Source: Tigriopus japonicus (lineage: Eukaryota > Arthropoda > Copepoda > Harpacticoida > Harpacticidae). From it: 64,000 nt of DNA. The stretch is taken from assembly GCA_010645155.1 (NCBI GenBank), contig CM021312.1, forward strand, positions 6,493,286 through 6,557,285, written 5' to 3'. The translations under genes were made by a program, and so were the position numbers. The notes under the pieces were generated by a model. It was not told the DNA's origin and did not search any database. It saw only the letters and a list, made by a program, of their open reading frames with translations. How positions within the stretch are numbered: position 1 is the stretch's first letter; each line of letters starts with the position of its first letter. Positions 19,796 through 31,186 of this stretch are shown in pieces.

Positions 19796-22746
19796 TTAAC
19801 CCTCCAATTGACCCGATTGGTAAGCTTGTTGGTACGATTTCTCTTCCCCTTGCTCGGGCTCCAGTTTGATGAGGTCATCAATCCTCAGAATGGTGATGGC
19901 CGCCTCCGTCGCGAACTTCAAGCTCTTGACCTTGGAGATGGCCGGTTCAAACACGCCCATCTTCTTATTATCTTTCACGGCACCTAAAGAATCAAACAAC
20001 TATATAAGATTTGGAATTCAAAGCTATCACTCTGCTTCTCATTAATCTGACCTTCATAGAGATCCAAACCGCAGTTCTTGAGGTCGGCGTGCTCGGCCTT
20101 GGTCTGGCTGGAGTTATGATAGGCGCGGAGCTTGGCCACCAACTCGGATGCATCTTGAGCTGCATTGATAGCCAACGTCTTGGGGATCACCAACAAGGAC
20201 TTGGCGAACTCGGCAATGGCCAATTGCTCTCTGGAATGGAAAAAACACGAGTAAAAACACCGTAAGTACATAGAGGGTAAAAAAAGAGAGAGTTGCAAAA
20301 ATGTCCATGGATGATAACTGGCTAAAAAGTTTTTTTGCTTAAAATTAGCAAATACAAAAAGAAAATTTCGTTCTAAGCTGAAAATACGCAACTTCGAAAA
20401 AAAGAAACAATTTTTATAAACATCTGTCCTTTTTCAGTTGAATAGTTTGTTTTAAAATAGTCTTTTAAAACTATATTTCTGTTCTTTTTTGTTCCAAGGC
20501 GGCTCTTGATTTTTAGGTCAACAATTTCTCCCTTTTGCCTCGTTTTCTGGACAAATTAAGCGACCATTAATTGAGATAGGATCTAAATTTTTGAAAAATA
20601 ATTTGTGAAACGTTTTTGTGGGCCTATTTTTCAGAAAGTGCAAGAGAAGGTCTAATAAAAACAGATTCTTCGGGCAAAAACATCTATTTCTTTTAAAGTT
20701 TTCGACAAACCCTTTTAACCGTTATTCTGATCATAAGATATTTAGCGTATCTAGATTTCGATTAATCACTTACCTGGACGACAATGTGGTAGCAAAGTTC
20801 TCCAAGTAGATCGACAGAGCAGCCTCAACGGCGCCTCCACCGACCACCACGTTCTTGCTCTCCATGACTCGTTTGACGACACACAGGGAATCGTGAATAG
20901 ATCGCTCCATCTCGTCGCAATAGAAGTCGTTGGGTCCACGGAGGATAATGGACGAGGCCGTGCGGGCTTTGGTACCACGGACGATGATGAGCTCATCATC
21001 GCAAATACGCTCTTGAGCCACCGAAGCCGCCTCGCCTAACATAGACGCCTCAAAGGACTCTTCACCCTCCAAGTTGGCCAGACTGGTCACGAAGGTGGCG
21101 CCCGTGGCCTTGGCAATCCGCTTCAAGTCCACCTTTTTGCACCGTCGGACGGCCATGGCCTTGGCTTCCACGAAATACTTGAGACAAAGATCGTCGATTC
21201 CGCCCGTGGTCAGGATCACATTGGCTCCAGCGTCCAGGATCTTCTGAATGCGCTCCTTGGTGATGTCGAACTCGCGATCACGGATAGCTTCCAATTTGGT
21301 TGGGTCGGTGACCAACACTTGGATGCCCATCTTCATCTTGGCTTTTTGGAGTGAAAAGTCCAGACACGCGATCTTGGCATTCTTGACGATGCGGGGCATT
21401 TGTTGAGCGGCAATGGTGCAATTCAAGGCATAGCCCTCAATGAGCATGGACTCGCGAGCGCTCTTCCCGTGGGCCTTTAGCACGTTGACGGCCTTGATCG
21501 GGTACAAATGGCCGCCTTTGCCGTCCGAGGTCTTGATAGCGTTAGCCGCATCCACCACCATCTTAGCGAAGAAGTCCGAATCAGCGCCAATCAGCTTCGA
21601 ATTCATGGACGTCTTGGCGGCATTGATCAGACAATCCGTGCCCAATGACTCGACTGAGTAGGAGAGATGCTCCTAAAGCGACATTGCGAAGGTAGGCGTA
21701 ACAGAGACAATTCAGTGTACAGACCGGTGACCCATGACCTACCTGAATGTACTTCACGGCTTCTTTACAAGCCAGTCGATATCCGGCAATGATGGAGGTG
21801 GGATGGATCTTCTGCTTGACGAGCTCGTCGGCGTTCTTGAGAAGTTCGGCGGCCACAATCACCACCGAAGTGGTGCCATCACCCACCTCTTCGTCTTGCA
21901 ACTGAGCCAATTCAACCAGGACCTGGAGAAAGAACGAGAATTAAGGTCAGAAAGGTTAAAGAAGGTGGCAATGGCGAGCTCTCAGTGGGACTGAAACAAC
22001 AGAGAGTATCGGAATTTTTTTGCCTTAACAATTAGATATGGGGTTGGCGAAATGTCTTGAAGTGCCAGGCAAAAATGATGTTAATTTTCTAGCTTTGATT
22101 CTACGCGTATTTTGGGTACTTTTTATTTTGGAGTTGAAACGTCGAGATATAGGAGCACTGGCTGACATTTGGGCTCTAACACGAAGCCATTCGATTAAAA
22201 CAAAGCCGTGATGGAGTTTTTTCCGCCCAAGTTTTAGAGTCGGTTCCAATTAGGCATCTCTACTACCGATTGTTCACTTCTCGGCCAACTATGAATCATG
22301 CAGTGAAATTGGAAAACTGACTTTCAATTAAAGAACACCTAACCTTCATATCAAACGTGTGAATTGATCAATGAATAAATCCTATTGAGAAACGAGCGAT
22401 CCGAGGAGTGTCTCGATGTTTAACACGCTCTCCCTGACCTAAATCTAATTCCCAATTCATACATGGGCGTGACCCCGTATCAGCCGATGATAATGCTCAT
22501 GGATTGATGGCTAATCACCTTGGCCGCGGGGTGCTCGACCTCGAGGAGTTGCAAGATGGTGGCGCCGTCGTTGGTGATGGTCACGTCGCCAATGTCGTCC
22601 ACGAGCATCTTGTCCAAGCCCACGGGACCCAAACTGGATTTGACGATGTTGGAGATGGTGGAGGCGGCCAACACGTTCTGCGTCCGAACATCGCCGCCCG
22701 TGCGACGCTCACCCGCCAAACTCAACGTAGACGCCATCGTAGACAT
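19796..22746 (-). CDS. TCP1: T-complex protein 1 subunit alpha (CCT1)
   Basis: This is a subunit of the cytosolic TRiC/CCT chaperonin that folds actin, tubulin and other clients using ATP. Five exons on the minus strand: 22519-22746, 21743-21922, 20774-21672, 20052-20230 and 19796-19983. They total 1674 nt and 557 aa (human 556), all in frame. Group II chaperonin motifs are [12 protein letters not shown] (37-48), T-N-D-G-A-T (58-63) and G-D-G-T-T (90-94). Later come [18 protein letters not shown] and G-G-G-A-V-E-A-A. The start could be the ATG at 22746 or the one three codons later; either precedes the conserved core. The C-terminal tail lacks the Gly-rich end of some subunits, as expected for alpha. 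It shares its upstream region with PSMA1. Confidence 0.96.
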
Positions 22747-23882
22747 GATCGAGGACAAAGAAGTTCAAGATTTCCACGGGATTCGGAAAAGACGGCAAAT
22801 AATCGATGGTTCCAGAACAAATCTCAAGCTTGGCCGACCGGGTGTGCGTGCAGTACACTGCGCGAACTCAAGTTCTCAACAAAAGCATGCCGAAAAAGAG
22901 GCCAGGGAGGATGGAAGAGGAAGTTTTCGAATGAGCCAAATGAGTCATAGGCTAACGATGGCCAAATTGAACGAGTCAAAAACCCGATGAGAATGCCTTT
23001 TAAATAACTCAAGATGAATTTGAACATGAATAATGCCCCTTTGGGTTTGACTAGGACATAATCGAAGGGTTCTTGAAAGTAGGTTCGATGCAATATGACC
23101 GTTTTGGACGAGATTTGGCGAGCCTGAACCGGAATCGATGTTGGGGTTCAGGATGATGCCTGAGGGACGATCGATGGAATGGAATGGGATTTTTTACACT
23201 TTAGACATGACAATAGTGTTGGATATCCCATTGATAATCATTCACTTTCTTTCAACTATCTTCAAAATATGCATACATTTTTTTGTTCCGACGCATATTT
23301 GAAAGGACGCGCAAATTTTAGTGCACTTGGCACTAAAAGAGTGCCTCTAACCGTGAAATGTCATGACCATTGTCAATTTTTGCCCAAAAAGAGAAAAAAA
23401 ATGGATAACTTATTAACCTAATACTTTTCACCCGTGTCTGAGTTTGGAATCCGTTCCGTTCCCGATCAAAGTTCTTCATGACGGATTTATCTTCGTCACC
23501 TTTAACTTCAAGTCTCCGGCATCAGGGTGACTTGAAAAGGATATGTCAACTCTTCCTTCGAATCTAAAATAAGTCAAAAATCTCTATTCAAAACCCACAA
23601 CTCTTCTCCAATGGACCCTTTTTTGGATCCAATATGATTTTTAGCGCCCAACTTTGGCCAATAATCTTCCGTGATACTTTGTTTTGATCCATTTCAGCGC
23701 CATCCCCAATGGATGTGGGTGTTCGTATTCGGCTTCCCTCGTCCCAATCCATCAGTAATGTAAACTGACTGCGGAAAACCGAGGAAGGAAAGTGACTTGC
23801 CGATTTCGACTTGAGTTCAACCTCCGGATTTTTGCTCGCTAGCTCGCTCGCTCGACCCTCATTCAATCAAGCTCCACGCATC
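22747..23882. promoter_or_regulatory. Divergent intergenic region TCP1 / PSMA1
   Basis: 1.1 kb separates the two start codons, which point away from each other. It must hold both promoters and 5' UTRs. No TATA box was evident on either side. Near the PSMA1 start are the repeated words GCTAGCTCGCTCGCTCG. A shared or bidirectional promoter is inference from layout. Confidence 0.5.
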
Positions 23883-25684
23883 ATGGTAAGGCGCGATGTC
23901 TCCGACATGAATTCTCCGGATTCGTTTCCTAATGCGGTCATTGTGTCGCGTTGTAGTTCCGTAATCAGTACGATAGCGACGTGACGACTTGGTCGCCCCA
24001 GGGACGTCTGCATCAGGTGGAGTACGCCATGGAGGCCGTCAAGCAAGGCTCGGCCACGGTCGGACTCAAGAACGCCCATCACGCCGTGTTGGTGGCCTTC
24101 AAGCGCCGCCCCTCCGAGTTGGCCGCCCACCAAAAGAAGATTCTGACCATTGACGATCACGTGGGCGTGTCCTTTGCCGGATTGACGGCCGATGCCAAAA
24201 CTTTGGGTCGATGGATGCGCACCCAGTGTCTTCATGCCAGGTGAAGGAAGCTCTTAGCCGTATTTAAGACTTTTCAGAGGAGAGGGTCAATCTTTTGAAG
24301 TCACGCGGTGTTCGATGGAAATCGAAAAATGAATCCCCGAACACGAACAGAGTTTTTAAAAATGAGTCGAACCAAGTTTATTTAAAATTTCTTCAAGGAA
24401 AAGTCACGCCACGATTGAGTTTGAATTTGAATGATTAATTCCGTGGGTCTGATATTGAAAACATTCTATATAATAGTCATGTAAACCTTTCGGCTTACAA
24501 CTTATGGGTGCAGTTTTCGATCCATCGAGGTTTGAAACCCCCTAAAATGGTTGACCATTCTTGAGTCCAAAATTTGGTTATGTCGTGGTGTCTAAAACCT
24601 GAAAATAAAACAAAACTACGCCAGATCGATCGGAATCGGAGCGGCTGGCTTTCCCATTTCAACCTTTTACCGTTGGCCTCTTTTTGACATCAAGACTTAG
24701 TTTCTTTTCAACCCCCTTCATTAGCAGCTAATTTGTCCATTCGTTTGGCATGAACTTGAAGTAAGAAACCTTGAAGTTGTCCCCTGGTATTCCTCCTGAC
24801 CTTGCCAAAATTTCCCGGGCCTTCCAAATGTAGATCCATTGCCTCACCATCAAAGTTACATTGTCCCTAATTTAGGTATTTCCACAACGCTCCGTTGCGT
24901 TTGTCGAAGATGTCGACTGAATTGGGCAACAAGATGCAGCTGTGCATCCAGGGCTACAACAAACGTCCCTATGGTGTGGGCATGCTCATGGCCGGCTACG
25001 ACGAGCAGGGCCCGTGCATCATCCAGATTTGCCCGTCGGCCAATTTCTACCCGTGCCAGGCCATGGCCATCGGAGCGCGCTCCCAGAGCGCCCGCACTTA
25101 CTTAGAGAAGCATCTGAACGAGTTCAAGACCTGCGATCTCGAGGAGCTGGTCAAGCACGGTTTGCGGGCACTGCGCGATACGCTGCCTAACGAGGTCGAT
25201 TTGACCAAGGAGGTGAGTCGAAGTTGAAAAAAAGCTTACTTTTTGGGTGCCTCAAGGATATCGGTGACATCAAAGAAGCTTCAAGAAATAACTTTTAAGC
25301 GTTTTTAATGACTGAATGAACATATGCAAACCGAGAGATATACCTTGCATCATTTCTCAACGATTTCATTAAGATTTTAACTCCTTACTGGAGTGCTGTT
25401 GATTAAGTGTTAAATCACTTCCGGCTTTTTAAACTTTCTTCAAAAAAAACCTAGAGTTTTCAACCCTCAATTTTTCTCATTAGAACGTGTCAATCGCCAT
25501 TGTGGGCCAAAACTTGGACTTTGTGGTGCACGAGAACGCTGCCGTCGAGCCTTATTTGTCCAGCATCGAAGGCGAGGAACGCCGGGGTGGAGCGGCTCAG
25601 CCGCAAGATGACGATGAGCCCGCCGCGCCCTCCGATGACGCACCCGCCGCTGGTGAAGGCGGAGAAACCATGGAAACCGAGTGA
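23883..25684 (+). CDS. PSMA1: 20S proteasome subunit alpha type-1 (alpha6)
   Basis: This is an alpha-ring subunit of the 20S proteasome core; alpha subunits form the gated entry and have no protease site. Four coding exons: 23883-23885 (the ATG alone), 23957-24240, 24876-25212 and 25484-25684. They total 825 nt and 274 aa. The signature is [10 protein letters not shown] then [17 protein letters not shown], the proteasome alpha N-terminal motif. Also present are [26 protein letters not shown] and L-V-K-H-G-L-R-A-L. The C-terminal tail is acidic and Ala/Pro-rich, as in other PSMA1 proteins. Exon 1 contributes only Met, joined ATG|GTAAGG to TTGTAG|TTC. The stop lies 166 bp from the end of the opposing EIF3K gene. 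Confidence 0.96.
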
Positions 25685-25849
25685 GGTTCAATACCCAACA
25701 CCAACTCGTCCTGACGAGATGGGGTGAAGAGGATTCCCTCGTTCACTCCTTTTTTCCCCTAATTTTTCCGAACAACAATAATACATATTTTATGCCTACA
25801 ATGAATTTTATTCCGATTCGCACGTCACGATCGGGTAGCGATTGTTCAT

Positions 25850-26982
25850 TTAGAAACACGAAGCCATGATCCCGGCCACACTCTCAATGTCGATCTTCTC
25901 CGTGATCTTCTTGGTCTTGATCTGCTCGTCTTGATTGGAGATGACCACGAATCCGGACTCGTCGGACTTCCATCCGTTGCGCGAGATCCACTGATTGACC
26001 AAGTTCTCGTCCACCAATCCCAAGAGCTCGCACAAGGTGTCGTCGGGAATGCGTTGGTAGGTGATACTGATGACGTGACACACGAACTTCCGGATGGCGT
26101 CCTCGAATCCGGGCACAGTGCGCACGAGGTCGTTCATGGCGTGGGCCCTTTGCCAAAACTGGGCGAACTGACAACCCTCCAACAAATTGGCCAACAGTTG
26201 CAGTTTCTGGATGGGCTCTTGCTCCAAATTTTCCTGCAAATTTAAAACATCAATACAAATGAGAATAAGGGTATTCCATACAAAGTTAAGGATAGTAAAA
26301 ATAAGCCTTTGAAGTCGAGGTACGCAATTTTATCTCCAAGCATGACGAGGAATCGAATGAGGTTAGTTAGGTTGGATGACATTCTATACAATCCGCGGAT
26401 CCCTAAGTTATCTTTTAAATAATGATACAATTGGCGTTTTACTATTCCAAAAAATAGAAGGTTAATAGCCCGACTTTCTTGAACAATGTTGCCACTGAAT
26501 TGGGACATTCGTCACATCCCGGATACGATCCAAAGTAACCTGGGTTAAGCTTACTTTCTTTCACTGCCTCACTTTGACTAAAAGTTACTATCCCTTGTTT
26601 TAACTACAGAGTATGTATCTATATTTCAAAAAATACCGACTATTGAACCCAAAACCTAAAAGTTCAAAGCCGGTTGTAGGAAGACCTCTAAACGTTGACT
26701 TACGTGCGACAAAAGACATTTACAGAGGACGAAATCGGAGTGCGGCAAGTTCGCTAAGGCCTTCAACAAGATTTGCGTGGCCACGGGCAACGAGAAATAC
26801 GCCGGGTTGAACTGATACAGCTTGAGCAAGGCCAAATTGGCCTCCAGATCGTAAGCTTGTTCGCGGACCTGCATCTCCACGTATTGCTCCAAAGGCTTGG
26901 TATTATTGGGATTGTACCGCTCAATCCCCTGCAACATGCCCTTCACTTCGTCTTTCATCAATTCCAAACTGGTCAGCGACAT
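25850..26982 (-). CDS. EIF3K: Eukaryotic translation initiation factor 3 subunit K
   Basis: This is a small non-core subunit of eIF3, made of HEAT-like and winged-helix parts, that helps load the 40S ribosome. Two exons on the minus strand, 26704-26982 and 25850-26233, total 663 nt and 220 aa (human 218), joined in phase 0 (CAC|GTAAGT ... TTTGCAG|GAA). Family segments are G-I-E-R-Y-N-P-x-N, A-Y-D-L-E-A-N-L-A, L-K-L-Y-Q-F-N-P, I-L-L-K-A-L-x-N-L-P-H, G-F-E-D-A-I-R-K-F-V-C-H-V, and the tail E-K-I-D-I-E-S-V-A-G-I-M-A-S. It is divergent with RPL28, with 453 bp between the two ATGs, and convergent with PSMA1. Confidence 0.95.
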
Positions 26983-27435
26983 TTTGCCCTTATAAAATCA
27001 CACCAATTTCAGAAATAAAAAGACGCTGCTTTAGTTGTGATTTGACAGCTGTCTCATAGAATAACACTTAGGTTGCGTGATCACGCGTTTACTTCTTCCT
27101 TTTCCGCCTTTTGCATCTCCTACTCCACCAATCCCGCTCCAGTTTCAATCTCACCCGCCAATCAACGCTCAGACATTCTATCAGCTGTCGTGCGTGTCAT
27201 CAGCTGAAAGTGCCGTGAAATCTGCCTTTTTCACTTGAGACGCCACGAGGATTGGACGGGACCTTCTCTAGGTGAGTGCCAAAACGGCTCAAATACGCCC
27301 ACCACGGCCACCATCACGCCCATTTGACCGCGGGACGGGCTTCTGGCGTCTCTTTAGAAGTCCATCAGCTAGTCATCGTGTTTGAATACGCATGTTAAGA
27401 TCGCTACATTTCGGCTTTCAGTTTGATCATCCATC
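26983..27435. promoter_or_regulatory. Bidirectional promoter region EIF3K / RPL28, with a TOP-like start and 5' UTR intron
   Basis: These 453 bp lie between the start codons of two translation genes. CCTTTTTC at 27225-27232 looks like the pyrimidine start (TOP) of a ribosomal-protein mRNA and probably marks the RPL28 start site. An intron in the RPL28 5' UTR runs 27272-27421 (CTAG|GTGAGT to CTTTCAG). Several CAGCTG words (about 27047, 27180 and 27211) lie between the genes. Co-regulation is inferred. Confidence 0.6.
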
Positions 27436-27855
27436 ATGTCGTCTGAAATCGCTTGGGCCGTGACCCGCAACAATTCGGCGTATCTGCTCAAGAAGCGCAA
27501 TTGCCCCAAGCCCTTCTCGACCGATCCCTTCAACTTGACCAACAAGAACTCGTTCCGCTACAACGGGTTCTTGCACAAGAAGGCCGTGGCCGTGGCGCCC
27601 ACCGCCGACAAGAAGGGCGTGACTCTGACCTTGAAGAAATCGAGCATGAGCTATCGTCCCGGCAAGCGCTACAACCGTTCGGATTTGAAGAAAGGCGCGC
27701 GCGTGGTACTCACCACGATTCGCAACACGCTCAACAAGCAGCGCTATCGCAAGGATTTGAGCAAGGCCGCCCTTCGACGCGCCTCCGCTCTTATTCGAGC
27801 CCAGAAGCCTTTGCCCGCCCGCAAGGGAGCCAAGCCCGTCAAGAAGGCCGAATAA
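27436..27855 (+). CDS. RPL28: 60S ribosomal protein L28 (eL28)
   Basis: A single coding exon of 139 aa, the usual size for eL28 of the large ribosomal subunit. Features are W-A-V-T-R-N-N-S-A-Y-L-L-K-K-R at the start, T-x-D-P-F-N-L-T-N-K-N-S-F-R-Y-N-G, a basic middle, and a Lys-rich tail. The GC-rich third positions are typical of highly expressed genes in this window. The start is preceded by CATCC. The 5' UTR has its own intron and a TOP-like transcript start. Confidence 0.95.
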   Translation: MSSEIAWAVTRNNSAYLLKKRNCPKPFSTDPFNLTNKNSFRYNGFLHKKAVAVAPTADKKGVTLTLKKSSMSYRPGKRYNRSDLKKGARVVLTTIRNTLNKQRYRKDLSKAALRRASALIRAQKPLPARKGAKPVKKAE

Positions 27856-28100
27856 GAATGATGTGACCGTGTCGAAAGTTATGATTGGCCTTCCTTCGGG
27901 CTGTTCACCAATATATGTCGCGATGGAATGTCAATTTTGAGTTTATTTCACTCGGTTTGAGTCAGCAGGTTTGAAGTTGGCGGGTTTGAGATGATAAGTT
28001 TAAAGTTTGATTTTGATGATATCCTCGCTCGAATCATAGGACATACTGATGCGAGGGTGTTTGGAATAAGCCTTTAGTATACCCGGAGCAAAATACCATG

Positions 28101-28862
28101 AATAGTCGAATCTCATTTTAAGAAACTTTTCCGTCAGCGGCAAAATGTTGCTTATATCGAAATTTTTCTTATATCGAGACTCGAGAAAATTGGCTCGAGA
28201 AACGATAAAAAATACAAGGAAACTACCAGAGGAGTTTACCTCACCTTTATGTAACCTTATAACCTTTTATTACTACAAAATCCGACAATGACTCAAAAAT
28301 TTAGCTTTTAAAAAATTGATATTAAAACACAAATTTATATTGCAAGTGTATGCATTTATATCTCTATTACGAAGCTTAAGAACTTGTTTCAATCTCAATT
28401 TGACAAGGGACAAACAACTTTTTTTTTTAAATTTGAGCCTTCCACGCTTTTAAACTGACGAAGTTTTTTTTTGCTTTTTTTTGGAATATCTCTACTGCAA
28501 ATCTTCTCTTCTAAGTTTGAACTTGAGTTTCTTCAAATTTGAGAGACTTTCTTGGGTTCACATGACACTTCCTTGGATTGCTTATTTTGCACTAGGTTTT
28601 GCTTAGGCAGACACAGAAATTTGTTTCACTCTCAAGCATTGCAAATTTGTTGGCAAAATGAGCGAAAATTATTTTTAAAATTGCCGACAAATTATTATTT
28701 TAACTTAATGTCATTAGAATAGTTAATGTTGAGTGGCATGTTGGACAATTTGTAGCGATTTTAGGGTTCAAAATTTAGTAAAATTTTGGTCAGCACGGAA
28801 AAGTTTCTTTATCGCGAAAGTTTCTTTAACTGAGATTTCTTATATCGATATTCGACTGTACT
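28101..28862. mobile_element. MITE with pogo/Tc1-like ends
   Basis: The left end has AATAGTCGAATCTCATTTTA then AAGAAACTTTTCCGT. The right end carries the inverse: ACGGAAAAGTTTCTT near 28795, then TTCTTATATCGATATTCGAC ending at about 28856. Phrases such as TATATCGA and GTCGAAT at the ends are typical of pogo-like elements with TA targets. The inside is AT-rich with no transposase. Limits are within about 10 bp. Confidence 0.6.
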
Positions 28863-29184
28863 ATACTAAAAGGAACCACCTCATTTTAACTGAAGGCGTT
28901 GCATCTCGAATGGACGGGGGAAAAAAATGTTTTTTTTTAAATATTTTACACAATTACATATTTTACAGAGTTCATTTTTGACAACAAAAGCTCAAAAACC
29001 TTAAGTGATTTGAGAGACTAAGGTTCCTTCCGGCTATGGCATTTTTAACGTAGGGGTTGCAAATTTCTAGAGGGGACAGAAGTTTTATGAATGTGAGTAC
29101 AAAACGGCGATTGAAAGGAATCATGGAAGAAAAGTTTTCGTCTAAAAAGGTTACTCCGGGGTTATTCGAAATTGATGGAAGAAG

Positions 29185-29606
29185 TTGAAACAATTTGCCT
29201 CACCCATTAAGGCTCCAATGAGTTCGGTAGGTTTGCAAAAGGTCGAGCAGGTCCAAAGATGTTTCACTAAGAACATCACAGGAATGAGAGAGCTCTCGTA
29301 TTGGGAGAGGCTCAAGAAGTTAGGGCTGTACAGTACTCAGAGAAGGTGTGAAAGGTATCTGATACTGTATGTTTTCAAGAGCATTCATGGGCTCTGTTCT
29401 AACCCAGACTTTGAGATCAGTTGTAGCGATCGTAGAGGTTTTACGTCGTTCTGAGAGCACCTCCAAATCCAAGGGAATCGAGGCTTGTTCGAACAATGAA
29501 GTCCTCCTCTCTTCTCTATCGGGCTTCTTCATTGTTCAATTTGTTACCCATCAGGAGGGAAGGGAAGTTAAGACGAATAAAACTGTCAAATTAGACGAAA
29601 AAAGAC
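29185..29606 (+). mobile_element. LINE reverse-transcriptase C-terminal relic, frameshifted
   Basis: The frame reads V-E-Q-V-Q-R-C-F-T-K-N-I-T-G-M, then L-S-Y-W-E-R-L-K-K-L-G-L-Y-S-T-Q-R-R-x-E-R-Y. This is the usual end of a Jockey/CR1-type reverse transcriptase protein. That frame stops near 29454. The family's tail continues in another frame from about 29459 as S-R-L-V-R-T-M-K, then S-S-L-F-N-L-L-P-I-R. The copy is broken by at least one frameshift and 5'-truncated. Confidence 0.75.
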
Positions 29607-31186
29607 GAATAGAATTGCCTGATTAGACTGCTCCCACAAAATAATCGTTATGTATGTCCCTATTGATAAGGACCAATCTGTCTGAACTGATCTGACTCAA
29701 AAACGGCGAAATCTAGAAAATTTAAAAAAGGAAGTACCTAGCGAGCAAGAATTAGCCAGTAGTACATATGTCAAATAAAAACCAAGAGTTGAATATGCCT
29801 TTTTAAAGGAACGTTTTAAGTACAGCTATACTTCAAATCAGATTTTCAAATCCAATAATTGTTCTGATGGCCTTTGCAACCCAATAGTAATCTTTTCTTT
29901 CTGTGTCTGTGGAGCAACTGTAGGAGTACAAGTTAAATTATAAGTGTGGATTGTATTTTGTTTGTGCAAAACCGCAACTGACAATCAAATCATTACATTG
30001 GTCTATGATTGGTGGGGTTGAACTTTCTTTGAAGTTTTTATTTGCTTGGAAAATTGAAAAAAAAAACGCTGCAAGGGCTTGAAATCTAAGAAAATCCAAA
30101 TTTTTGACCAAGACGAAAAAAGACGAATAAAATCCAAATTAGAATACAGGCCAAAAAGACGAAAAAAGACTAATAAGTTTATTCGTCTTAAGTTCCTGTC
30201 CCTACCCATAAGTCTTCGTCGGAAATATGCAGGAGCTGATCCTCAACTCCTAAAGAAGGCTTTAAACAGCTTTTAAAGAAGGGTTAGACAATTTTTTTAA
30301 TGCTATTCCCGATGAACCCACTTTTTAAGGGCTGCACAGATCTGCCAAGAATAACTCGATGATAGACCAAGTATCATATAAACGTTAATTTCGTATTTAT
30401 AGTTCTGCATTAACGTTAATGATTAACTTTCTTTACAAGGAAATTCCCGTTCCTTTTAGTGTTAATAAAGAATTGGCACCCACGTTTTGGTCCAAGGCCT
30501 AGTATATTTGATTTCAGGGGCTCACCAAGCAGATGTTTTTGGGTTGGCATGATGTTTTTGGGTCTTTCGATGGTAGAAAAAAAATTCGCATTTTTCTCAG
30601 TTTTGGAGCAAGTAGGAAGTGTCCTCTTGATGAGAGTATGGAGGATACTGAACTAACTTTTATCATGTACATAGTTGAATTTCCGCGGTTTGGTACCCGA
30701 GAGTCCACGACAAACAAAAGTTTAAAAAAAGCAAAAGTAAGAAACACGAAATAGTCGCCAAACCATGCGACATGAGGCGCATTAGATTTCTTTTGAGTCC
30801 GCCGAAATTGAGTTTTTGTCTTTGAGATACCAACATTCGGTTGAGAACATGGAGCTACCATTGCAATTGTTGACAGGGCTTCGAACGTCTAGAAATCAAA
30901 GGATAATTAAGAAGACTGAATGACATTGGCGATCCCTCCTTTATTATAGCAATGGATGTAAATGAATACCTAACAGGAATTCTCTAATGAGAGGACCAAA
31001 TTCCAACAAATGCACTAGTTCTCAAGTTCCCAGTCGGAAAATACTAGCTCTGGGAAATCGAGATATGTTAATAATATTACCCTTGTGTCCCTCTCACATA
31101 AGGTGGGCAATTAGGAAAGGGGTGAGCATGTGATTTCTTTTTCAATGACATTTCCATGATGCTCGATATGACAAGAGATGACAGGA

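Larger units (their letters stand above)
27856..31186. other. Intergenic, AT-rich, with transposon relics
   Basis: 3.3 kb lie between RPL28 and the SENP6/7 gene. It contains a pogo-like MITE and a LINE tail, each listed separately, plus repeated AGACGAAAAAAGACGAAT words near 29590 and 30110. A likely SENP poly(A) signal (TTTATT on plus) lies at 30940-30945. No coding gene was recognised. Confidence 0.5.
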
